Source of the DNA: Marinifilum sp. D714
GTDB lineage: Bacteria; Bacteroidota; Bacteroidia; Bacteroidales; Marinifilaceae
Reading direction: 5' to 3'
Length of the DNA: 64,000 nucleotides
Assembly: GCF_030851345.1 (NCBI RefSeq)
Contig: NZ_JALPNU010000004.1
Location: forward strand, 62,001 to 126,000
The notes beneath the pieces are model-generated. The model was given only the letters and a program-made list of their open reading frames with translations, did no database searches and was not told the DNA's origin. Positions within the stretch are counted from its first letter, which is position 1, and the number at the start of each line of letters is the position of its first letter. This document shows, one piece after another, positions 1-8,119 of the stretch. A program made the translations under genes and the position numbers.

Positions 1-949
1 AATCGTTAATTTGTCGGCACATGCTGTGATAATGAATGTTCTTGTCGTAAACAAAATCCACACTAAACATGTCGTACTGATCGCCTGTTATTCGTTGGTG
101 GCGGGCTCCAAAACCCAGTGCTTTTTCAGGGTGTTTGCCAACAAACCAATTTACCGTGTCAAGGTTGTGAACATGCTGTTCCACGATGTGATCGCCCGAA
201 AGCCAGCACCAGTTTACCCAATTGCGAATCATATTTTCCAACTCCGACCAATCGGCTCTTGGGTTTCGATGCCAAAGTTTCCCAACATTGTAATAACTAT
301 TTGCTGAGACAATCTCTCCAATTGCGCCTTTATTTACTTGCTTAAAGGTTTCTATATAGTCTTGCTGATGACGTTTGATTGTACCAGTTACAACCGATAG
401 ACCAAGCATTTTAGCTTTTTCCGCCGAAACCATTACCGATCGAACGCCAACTGGATCAACTGCGATAGGCTTTTCCATGAATACATGTTTTTTTGCCTTA
501 ACACAAGCCTCGAAATGTTGAGGTCTAAAGTGAGGGGGAGTTGCTAAAATCACTACATCTAAGTCGCATTCCATCAGTTTTTCAAACGAATCGATACCAA
601 CAAAGCATTTGTCAGGTGATACATCAACACCTTTCTTTTCCTTTATTTGGTTTCGGCATGCATCAACACGATCCTGAAAAACATCTGCCAAGGCTGCAAT
701 TTCCAGATTGGGGCCTGCATTTAAAAAGTTAAGGGCGGCACCCGTTCCACGATATCCACAGCCAACAACTCCAGCTTTTAAAAGTGGACCATCAGGGGCG
801 GTTGGCAGCATAGGTGGAAAATCATATTCTCTTTGTGCGCCATTATTGCAAGATGTGAAAAGGCTATTGAAACCAACAGCACCAATTATACCTGCAGCTG
901 CGGCATTACGGATAAATTTTCTGCGACTTTGTTCGTATGATTTATTCAT
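1..949 (-). CDS. Tat-exported Gfo/Idh/MocA family oxidoreductase (3' end outside the window)
   Basis: About 316 codons are visible and the frame stays open to the left edge, so the C-terminus is missing. The N-terminus has a twin-arginine signal (SRRKFIRN), a hydrophobic Ala/Gly stretch and a lipobox-like LFTSC near residue 34, suggesting a Tat-exported lipoprotein. The Rossmann fold follows with VVGCGYRGTG (about residues 58-67), then ILATPPHF and the EKPIAVDP motif typical of Gfo/Idh/MocA dehydrogenases. The family uses tightly bound NAD(P) to oxidise or reduce sugars, or in GH109 to cleave glycosides; the exact substrate cannot be read here. The start ATG at 949 lies inside the end of the upstream cytochrome gene (8-base overlap), so translation is probably coupled and this is the third gene of the HTCS operon. 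Confidence 0.88.
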   Translation of the reverse strand, partial: MNKSYEQSRRKFIRNAAAAGIIGAVGFNSLFTSCNNGAQREYDFPPMLPTAPDGPLLKAGVVGCGYRGTGAALNFLNAGPNLEIAALADVFQDRVDACRNQIKEKKGVDVSPDKCFVGIDSFEKLMECDLDVVILATPPHFRPQHFEACVKAKKHVFMEKPIAVDPVGVRSVMVSAEKAKMLGLSVVTGTIKRHQQDYIETFKQVNKGAIGEIVSANSYYNVGKLWHRNPRADWSELENMIRNWVNWCWLSGDHIVEQHVHNLDTVNWFVGKHPEKALGFGARHQRITGDQYDMFSVDFVYDKNIHYHSMCRQIND

Positions 950-2336
950 GTCTCTTGCTTTGTTTTAAAGGAAATTCATAAACTACTCTGAATCCAACAT
1001 CGGTACAATCTGAATACCACCAAATGCTTTTTGGAATTTGTGGATCTGTGATCATCCAGGCCTCATGCTGTGTATGATCGACTTTATGGTATAGCAGATC
1101 TTCAATTTTACTATTAAAGGATCCCCCCATAACAACATGTTCTGTTGTGCCATTGATATGGATCTCATCAGAGCAAAATTCCTTAACGTTGCCTAGCATG
1201 TTGATTAGCCCAAAAGGATTGGGTTTTACCTGATTTGGGGGAGCTGTTCTTTCATTGCCGTTCTCCGACCAGATCACATATTCATTGATTTTTTCATCGG
1301 GAGATCGGAATAGGTTCATAGGGAACTTTCTGTTTTTATAATCTTTTACTTTGCCTCCGAAGAAAAAATCTTCCGTGCTGTTGGCTTTACAGGCATGAAT
1401 CCATTCTTCTTTTGTAGGCAAGCGATAAGCTTTGCCGGTTTTTTGCGAAAGCCATTTGCAATAAGTGTGAGCAGCATGCCATGTCATGGTAATGGCAGGT
1501 CTGGTACCCATTCCCCAACCTTGCGATGGATCGCCAAAAGGTGGAGTTGCTCCGCTAATGGCATCAACATCTTCTTTATTTTCAATAATTCTACCTTCCG
1601 ATTCTGTTTCCTCAAGGAATGTTTTGTACTCATTCCACGATACTTCAATTTTGCCCATAAAGAATGGAGCAATCGTGTCTGGTTTTGGAATGGCAACCAT
1701 TTCAAATGATACATCTGAACCAGGAATTTGTTCGGTAAAATCCTCAAAGTTTGAAATGTTTGTGGCCTTTTTATATACTTCAGTTATTTTATCTTTTTGC
1801 AGGAATGCTATGTTGGGCTTGTGCATTTTCTTGCCTCCATGTCCTACATCTAAATGACAGTTGATACAATCCAGTTTATCTTTATTGTTTTTGTAATATA
1901 GATGCGCCTTGTCACCCTCTTTTGAAAGATGAAGAGGAAACAAATTCTCATGACAGTTGATACACGATTCATTGTATGTGTAATTCTTGGCATGTTTTAA
2001 TTTCGATTTTTCTTCCCAATCGATTTTTGAGTGATCGGTAAAGTAAAAAGAATACAAATCTTTAGATGCGGCTTTGATTTTTTCGGGCCAATAATTCATA
2101 TGATCTTTTGGAGGAAGATGACAGTCAACACAGTGTACCACTACACCACTTTTGTTATTGTAATGACTTGCCTGTTTCCAGCTGTTATCCGCATGGGTAT
2201 GAACATGACACGAAATGCAGTACTGATCATTTGAAGTGTACTTATCGATTCCTTTTAGGCTTGCTGTAAATACAAACGCAAAAAGAAAAGCAGTTAGAAA
2301 AAAGAGAAGGAATTTGTATCTTTTAAATATTGTCAT
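942..2336 (-). CDS. NapC/NrfH-like tetraheme cytochrome fused to an FGE-sulfatase (SUMF1-like) domain
   Basis: A 464-residue fusion. One N-terminal membrane anchor (about residues 9-26) is followed by four CxxCH heme motifs at about residues 40, 69, 125 and 157 (CISCH, CVDCH, CINCH, CINCH), the layout of NapC/NirT/NrfH quinol-oxidising cytochromes. From about residue 210 to the end is a SUMF1/EgtB/PvdO-type fold: RLPTKEEW, GLINMLGNVKEF, VMGGSF and the closing GFRV. The cysteine pair used by true formylglycine-generating enzymes after GGS is not present, so sulfatase maturation is unlikely. The protein should sit on the outer face of the inner membrane and could carry electrons between the quinone pool and a periplasmic partner (inference). 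It starts 2 bases after the HTCS stop and overlaps the Gfo/Idh gene by 8 bases. Confidence 0.85.
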   Translation of the reverse strand: MTIFKRYKFLLFFLTAFLFAFVFTASLKGIDKYTSNDQYCISCHVHTHADNSWKQASHYNNKSGVVVHCVDCHLPPKDHMNYWPEKIKAASKDLYSFYFTDHSKIDWEEKSKLKHAKNYTYNESCINCHENLFPLHLSKEGDKAHLYYKNNKDKLDCINCHLDVGHGGKKMHKPNIAFLQKDKITEVYKKATNISNFEDFTEQIPGSDVSFEMVAIPKPDTIAPFFMGKIEVSWNEYKTFLEETESEGRIIENKEDVDAISGATPPFGDPSQGWGMGTRPAITMTWHAAHTYCKWLSQKTGKAYRLPTKEEWIHACKANSTEDFFFGGKVKDYKNRKFPMNLFRSPDEKINEYVIWSENGNERTAPPNQVKPNPFGLINMLGNVKEFCSDEIHINGTTEHVVMGGSFNSKIEDLLYHKVDHTQHEAWMITDPQIPKSIWWYSDCTDVGFRVVYEFPLKQSKRHE

Positions 2337-2338
2337 TG

Positions 2339-5300
2339 CTAATTTTCAATGATATTGTCAGTTGTTGAATTGTTTTGTTGCTTGTATTGTTTTGGAGTTA
2401 CACCATACTCTTTTTTAAAGCACTTCGAAAAATATTTGGGATCGTTAAAGCCAATCTGAAATGCAATTTCGGAAATGGTGAAGTTGTGTTTTACAAGCAA
2501 AGGAATTGCCTTTTTTAAACGGAAAGTTCGCATGAAGTCAACCAAAGTTTTATCGGTAAGTGCTTGAAATTTTCTGTAGATATTTGAGTAACTCATGTTT
2601 AATGGTTCGGCCAAATCTTCAAGACGAAAATCAGGATTATCGAAATTTCGTTCCATTTCCATAATTACTGATTCAATAAACTTTTCATCTGGTGATTTAA
2701 CTTCAATTTCTTTACTTTCAGTTAATATTTCTGCCCTGTATTGCTCAATTAATCTTTGTTGAGCTTCCAAAATGTTATTCACTTTAAGCAATAGCTCTTT
2801 AATATTAAAAGGCTTGTTAAGGTATTCTATTGCACCAAATTGTAATCCTTCCAATTTTGATGCGGTTGCATTTTTAGTTGTAAGCAAAATAATTGGAATA
2901 TGTCTGGTACTTCTTTTTTCTTTTAAATGTTTGCAAAGTGTAACGCCATCCATAATTGGCATCATTACATCACTAAGGATAATATCAGGTATAAGAGAAG
3001 TTGCTTTATCCAATGCTTCCTGACCATTTTGGGCAGTAATTACATTATAATGAGGTTTAAAACTATCCTCCAAAAATAGTAGCATTTCAAAATTATCTTC
3101 AACAATTAACAAGTTTCTTTTATTTTCATCAATGGATGGTTCGACCTGTTCTTCTTTAGGTTTAGTAATACTTTTTGTCTCTTCAACTTTAGTTTGGACA
3201 ATATCTTGAATGATGATTTCTTCCTTACTGAAATGTTCATTTCCCATGGGCAATGCAATGGTGAATATGGTTCCTTTGTGAATTTCAGATTCTACTTTTA
3301 TTTCACCTTTGTGTAGTAGAATAAGCTCCTTGGTAAGTGCTAAACCAATGCCCGTTCCTCCTATGCTTTTGCCATCTTTCGATTGATAGAACAGATTAAA
3401 GATATTCTCCAAATCATGCTTTGGAATTCCAATTCCAGTATCAATAACTTTTATATAAACTTTGTTACTGTTGATTTCCTCTTTAATTTCAAGTGTGATT
3501 TTTCCATCGCGTGGTGTAAACTTAAAGGCATTGGCCAATAGGTTATAAATAATGTGCTCCAGTTTTTGATAATCGTACCAAAGCATGACTTTCTTCGATT
3601 TGCATTCCAGAATTAAATCAATGTGCTTAAAACGCGCCTGTTCCATAAAGGATAGAGCAACTTTATTTAAATGGTTTACTACATTGTTTTCACTAGCCCG
3701 AATTTTAAGTTTTCCCATTTCTTTGTTTCGAATGGTCATTAACTCCATGGCTATTCTCGAAAGGCGAGTTGCATTGTTTTTAATTACTTGTAAGCGTTGT
3801 GATAGCAGTAGATTTCCTTCCGCTCGTTCAATCATATTATCAATTGGAGACAGTATTAGTGTCAATGGGGTTTGAATTTCGTGCGACATTTTAGCGAAGA
3901 AATTCATTTTCATTGCATAAAGTTCTTTGTTCTTTTCATTCTGAAGCTCTTCTACCAATAGTTTTTGCTTTAGTTTTACCCACATAATGTAATACCTGAT
4001 AATGAAAAAACTGATTACAAAAAGTAGGAGAAAATAAATGGTGTATGCCCACCATCTTTTCCAGAATGGAGGAAGAATTTCGATGTCAATTGATTTGGCA
4101 GAGATGTTCCAATCGTTAAGTTTTGTCCCAGCTTTTACTTCAAAAGTATAGTCCCCATAAGGAATATTTGTATAGGTGGCTACTCTGTTTTCCCTTGTTG
4201 TTATCCAATTGTCATTAAATCCCTTTAGGCGATAAGCATAAGTATAGTTTGGCCCCAGGTGATCATCAATTACCGAAAACTTGAACGAGAACGAAGTTTG
4301 TTTGTAATTGAGTTGTAATTTTTTGGTTTGCTCGATTCCATTAACAACTTGTTCCGGAATGATTTCTTCTGCATTTCTGTTTACAATCTCGAGATGATTG
4401 ATGTATAGGTTTAAGTCTTTTTTCTGTGTCCGCATGTCGTTCGGATTGAAGTAATTGACTCCCTCAATTCCACCAAAGTAAATGATCCCTTTTGAATCTT
4501 TAAATGCACTTCCGGTAAGGAATTTGCCTTTAATAATGCCATTTTTCCATGTGTAAAAATATTCTTCACTCGATTGTAAATCAAGGTGTGAAATCCCATT
4601 GTTCTTTGAAAGCCAAATGTTATCCTTGTCGCTTGAAATAATTGCATCGCAACCATGTATTTGGTCAGAAGAAAAACCTGTAATAGCTACCACTTCTTTT
4701 TTGCGAATATCGAACGGTACCAATTTTGAGTAGCCGTTAATCAAGTACAAGAATCCAGATTGATTGGATACGCCATGCAGAACACTGCTTTCTGTTATAT
4801 TGTTTGAGGGTGATAATTTGTAAGTGATGAATCTTGAGTTTTGTAGATTTGCGGACTCGTCCATTAAACAAATGCCGCCATTCAACATTCCAATCCAGAA
4901 TTGTCCAATTTCATCTTCAATAAAGAATTCTGCAATACTTCCTTGTAAATCCTGATTGTTATACTGGAAATAAGCGATTTGTTGCTGTTTGTCATTAAAA
5001 ACAAAGATTCCAATGTTACTCCCTATCCAAACCCTATCTTTTTTATCGATGTATATGGAGCGAACATCAGTTCCAACTTGTCCATATTGGTTAGCAGTTT
5101 TTATTCGGATAAATTTGTTGGTGTTTTTATTAAAAAAAGCTAAACCATTTAAATAGGTTCCTACCCATAAATTTCCATTCTTATCCTCAGCAATGGCTTG
5201 GATATAGTTTCCAGGAATTCCTTTGGAAGAACTCGTGTTTGCAATGTACTGGTGAGTAGCATCTCCATTGGCATCGATTCTGCTTAATCCTTCTCCATCA

Positions 5301-6418
5301 GTCCCCAACCATAAATTTCCATTTTTAGCTTTAAGTACCGACAAAATTCGGGTTGGCGATCCATCTATGCTACCGCAATGATAGCCAACGGTATTCGATT
5401 CATGAGCAATGATATTAATATTACCATAATTGGTAAACACCCAAATGTCTTTGTTATTGGTCTCACCAACTCCAATTACTGTTTTGCTTTGCAAAGAGAA
5501 AGGGTTGGTTTTTTGTTGCGTATAGCGTTTTACCTGTTTGGTTTTAGGATCAATTTTATAAAGTCCGCCACCATCGGTTCCCATCCAAATTAAACCATTG
5601 CTATCCTTAAAAACCCGAATAATCATATTGGAAGGAACAAAGTTAAGTTTTAAGTCCTTTTCTTTGTAGTCCTCATATTTATTGGTCTTTGTATCATAGT
5701 GAAATAAACCATGTAATTCCGTGCCAATCCATAGATTATTGTAGTTATCGGTACTTAGTACAATTGTGTTAAAGGGATTATTAAAAGGGCCTTTGATTTC
5801 TTGCAAATCTTTAGTTCTAATATTGCCTTTAAATATTCGTCCTTTATGTGTCCCAAACCAAATGGTATTTCTGTTATCCTGAGAAATGGACGTAATATTT
5901 TCGTTAGATTGAATATTGAATTTGATTATTTTTTTTGTTCTGGTTGATTGACCAATAACCATTCCATTGTTTGATCCCATCCAAATTATTGTATCGCTAA
6001 TATTTGTTGATTCTAGCTGAAAATCTTCGTTAGGATTATTTATTACAGAGGTATACTCTTGAAATTTACCTGATGGCAATAATTTTGAGATATCGCCTTT
6101 GCGGGATATGGCCCAAATGGTTTGATTTTTTTGCTTTAATAATTTAAGTAGGGAACTTGAATGTGCCTTTTGACTAAATATTTTGGATTGAGGAATAAGT
6201 TTGAAATCATATCCATCATATTTTAAAAGACCATCATATGATTCGATAAAAAGATATCCTTTCGAATCTTCAACAACATTAATGGCATTGGTTTGTTGTC
6301 CATTGTACTTCGCTTCCAGATGAATAAAGTTGGCAGTCTCGTCGGCGAATGAAGCAATTGATGTTAAGAGCAACACCAATACTAAAATGCTAGAATTGTA
6401 TTTATTGATTAGGCACAT
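2339..6418 (-). CDS. Hybrid two-component system regulator (HTCS) with AraC output
   Basis: A single-polypeptide sensor and regulator of the kind that controls Bacteroidota PULs. In order: a signal peptide; a large periplasmic part of ligand-binding propeller repeats (many NLWIGT / NIWFGT / IWMGTDGGG blades); a Y_Y_Y domain near residue 730; a membrane helix near 790-812; a histidine kinase with MSHEIQTPL (His near 845) and ATPase boxes NLLANAFKF, DTGIGIP and GGTGIGLAL; a receiver domain with phospho-acceptor Asp in LSDVMMP near 1149; and a C-terminal AraC helix-turn-helix ending in GVTPKQYK. The frame can be extended to 6451, but 6418 is preferred: it puts the signal peptide at the N-terminus, and a candidate -7 box lies across 6449-6456. 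It heads the minus-strand operon and is divergent from the first PUL, its likely target. The ligand is unknown, presumably an oligosaccharide from that PUL. Confidence 0.93.
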   Translation of the reverse strand: MCLINKYNSSILVLVLLLTSIASFADETANFIHLEAKYNGQQTNAINVVEDSKGYLFIESYDGLLKYDGYDFKLIPQSKIFSQKAHSSSLLKLLKQKNQTIWAISRKGDISKLLPSGKFQEYTSVINNPNEDFQLESTNISDTIIWMGSNNGMVIGQSTRTKKIIKFNIQSNENITSISQDNRNTIWFGTHKGRIFKGNIRTKDLQEIKGPFNNPFNTIVLSTDNYNNLWIGTELHGLFHYDTKTNKYEDYKEKDLKLNFVPSNMIIRVFKDSNGLIWMGTDGGGLYKIDPKTKQVKRYTQQKTNPFSLQSKTVIGVGETNNKDIWVFTNYGNINIIAHESNTVGYHCGSIDGSPTRILSVLKAKNGNLWLGTDGEGLSRIDANGDATHQYIANTSSSKGIPGNYIQAIAEDKNGNLWVGTYLNGLAFFNKNTNKFIRIKTANQYGQVGTDVRSIYIDKKDRVWIGSNIGIFVFNDKQQQIAYFQYNNQDLQGSIAEFFIEDEIGQFWIGMLNGGICLMDESANLQNSRFITYKLSPSNNITESSVLHGVSNQSGFLYLINGYSKLVPFDIRKKEVVAITGFSSDQIHGCDAIISSDKDNIWLSKNNGISHLDLQSSEEYFYTWKNGIIKGKFLTGSAFKDSKGIIYFGGIEGVNYFNPNDMRTQKKDLNLYINHLEIVNRNAEEIIPEQVVNGIEQTKKLQLNYKQTSFSFKFSVIDDHLGPNYTYAYRLKGFNDNWITTRENRVATYTNIPYGDYTFEVKAGTKLNDWNISAKSIDIEILPPFWKRWWAYTIYFLLLFVISFFIIRYYIMWVKLKQKLLVEELQNEKNKELYAMKMNFFAKMSHEIQTPLTLILSPIDNMIERAEGNLLLSQRLQVIKNNATRLSRIAMELMTIRNKEMGKLKIRASENNVVNHLNKVALSFMEQARFKHIDLILECKSKKVMLWYDYQKLEHIIYNLLANAFKFTPRDGKITLEIKEEINSNKVYIKVIDTGIGIPKHDLENIFNLFYQSKDGKSIGGTGIGLALTKELILLHKGEIKVESEIHKGTIFTIALPMGNEHFSKEEIIIQDIVQTKVEETKSITKPKEEQVEPSIDENKRNLLIVEDNFEMLLFLEDSFKPHYNVITAQNGQEALDKATSLIPDIILSDVMMPIMDGVTLCKHLKEKRSTRHIPIILLTTKNATASKLEGLQFGAIEYLNKPFNIKELLLKVNNILEAQQRLIEQYRAEILTESKEIEVKSPDEKFIESVIMEMERNFDNPDFRLEDLAEPLNMSYSNIYRKFQALTDKTLVDFMRTFRLKKAIPLLVKHNFTISEIAFQIGFNDPKYFSKCFKKEYGVTPKQYKQQNNSTTDNIIEN

Positions 6419-6448
6419 AGTCAATCTTTCTCGTTCTTCAGGAATCAC

Positions 6449-6456
6449 CAAAAATA
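6449..6456 (-). promoter_or_regulatory. Candidate -7 box for the HTCS operon
   Basis: On the minus strand the bases read TATTTTTG, matching the Bacteroidota -7 consensus TAnnTTTG. It lies about 30 bases upstream of the ATG at 6418, giving a short leader. The -33 element is weak (CTTG near 6477-6480), so this is a motif match only. Confidence 0.4.
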
Positions 6457-7126
6457 CGTATCCAAATAAAGCCTGTCAAGCTATGTTGCACACTTTTTAA
6501 CAGACTTTTTTAAAAGTATTACAAGGTACATTTAAAATGGAATTTATAATAGTGCAGTTGCTTAAATAATAAGTAAATGCTGAAAAAACACTCGTATTTG
6601 CTTAAAACGTCCACCAATCCATGATCAGGTGGAAATATTGATTTTTTGCTTCATGGTATACTAAGTCCTTAATCCTCCTACAACACCTTTTAAATGGGGT
6701 GTTTACATCGGTTTAAACAGCTTGGTATTTATAATGAAAAAAAATGCAAACGATGGATATTCTAAAATCTCCACCCAATCGCGGAATATTTACCCCATAA
6801 ACAAACAAGCATTTTTCAAATTTGGATTGATTAATGTCTAAATCGTGATTGTTAGCTAAAGGCATCAGCCAAACGAAAAAACAATTAATAGCTGATCTAG
6901 GAGAAAAATGCTAATGAAAGACATGAAGAAAATGTGCAGAAAACTTAGTTGTGTATGACGAACTGCATAGGTTCTTGTTATTCAATTATTAGTTATTACA
7001 GTTACCGAATAATCAAGAAATATTAAGACTTGAATCTTTTAAGTATGTAAATGTTAATATTTAAATGTTACCATAGATATCAAATAGGGGAGAGTCATTT
7101 TAATAACCATAAAACCTAATTTTTTT
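6457..7126. other. Divergent intergenic region between the HTCS operon and the first PUL
   Basis: About 670 AT-rich bases with no credible gene. It should hold the HTCS promoter and the promoter and HTCS-binding site for the gene at 7127. I found no clear TAnnTTTG box or long inverted repeat on the plus side. A purine-rich GGGGAGAG at about 7087-7094 precedes the 7127 start but is too far away to act as its ribosome binding site. Confidence 0.5.
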
Positions 7127-8041
7127 ATGAAAACAACAAAGAATGAAAGTAGTAATTATCGGAAATTTTTAAAAGTGAATCTTAATCGGATTTCATTTTT
7201 ATTATTTATGATGGTTGCAATTTCTTTTACTGGCTGTGAGGATGATGAAACGGTAAGTTTACCTGAGACAAGCACAGGAGAAGTTACTGACATAACAGGA
7301 GAGGATGCTGTTGTGAGCGGAATTGTTACATCAAACGGAGGATCAAAAATTCTTGCTATGGGAATTTGTTGGGCTGCTGGAGATGCAGAGCCAACGATAG
7401 AAGATAATTTTACAGAAGCTGGTGAATTCACCCCAGATGGTATTTTAGAAACTGATTGGGATTATTCAGTTACTCTAGAGGGATTATCTATTAAAACGGC
7501 TTATAAAGCCAGAGCTTATGCATCGAATGCAGCAGGTACGGCTTATGGAGAAACTATTTCTTTTACTTCTAAAGCGGGAAAAATTTATCATACCCTAACA
7601 GCGGATATGATTGAAGTTTTTACACAATCTGCTTGGGAAGGACCTAAGGAAAATGTAGTTGATGGTGATCTGAATACATATTGGCATTCTGACTATGCAG
7701 AAGGTGCAGCTCCTCTGCCTCACTACATCGAAATTACATTTGCCGAAGCTAAAAATATCGGAGGATTTGAATTTGCAACAAGAGACCAGCACGCAAGAGG
7801 TAATAACCCGGCTCAATTCGATGTTCAAACAAGTTCGGATGGCACCACTTACACAACTATATGGACTTCGGATAGATTAGACAATGTTGCTCTAAACCCA
7901 GAGTGGAATAATGTTTCATTTGACAAGAATTACGCTTCTAAATATTTTAGAATTAGAATTATTGATACAAAAACACCTGGCTCTAGTTCTACATGTATGG
8001 CTGAGCTAAAAGTTTTTGAAAACGGGATGCTACCTTATTAA
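7127..8041 (+). CDS. Surface lipoprotein with fibronectin-III-like and F5/8 type C (discoidin) domains
   Basis: A 304-residue predicted outer-membrane lipoprotein: a hydrophobic signal ends in the lipobox FTGC (Cys near residue 37). Residues about 45-150 resemble the FN3-like module common in Bacteroidota surface proteins. Residues about 155-300 form an F5/8 type C carbohydrate-binding fold with VVDGDLNTYWHS, the same signature (DGDxxTYWHS) seen in the proteins at 13011 and 15017. It has no catalytic motif, so its likely job is glycan binding at the cell surface. It is the first gene of the PUL, ahead of SusC, whereas surface glycan-binding proteins usually follow SusD. The gap to the next gene is 78 bases. 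Confidence 0.82.
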   Translation: MKTTKNESSNYRKFLKVNLNRISFLLFMMVAISFTGCEDDETVSLPETSTGEVTDITGEDAVVSGIVTSNGGSKILAMGICWAAGDAEPTIEDNFTEAGEFTPDGILETDWDYSVTLEGLSIKTAYKARAYASNAAGTAYGETISFTSKAGKIYHTLTADMIEVFTQSAWEGPKENVVDGDLNTYWHSDYAEGAAPLPHYIEITFAEAKNIGGFEFATRDQHARGNNPAQFDVQTSSDGTTYTTIWTSDRLDNVALNPEWNNVSFDKNYASKYFRIRIIDTKTPGSSSTCMAELKVFENGMLPY

Positions 8042-8119
8042 TAGGAAGTTGATTTAAAACAAGTGAGAACAATAAGGATAATAGTTTAATTATCTAATAA
8101 AGATTTTAAGATAATAATT

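Noticed and set aside
942-1720. Active formylglycine-generating enzyme for sulfatases
   Set aside because: The required cysteine pair is missing and there is no sulfatase in the window.
1395-1857. Plus-strand frames of 104 and 123 codons over the cytochrome/FGE fusion
   Set aside because: They are antisense to a gene with clear heme motifs and an FGE-like fold.
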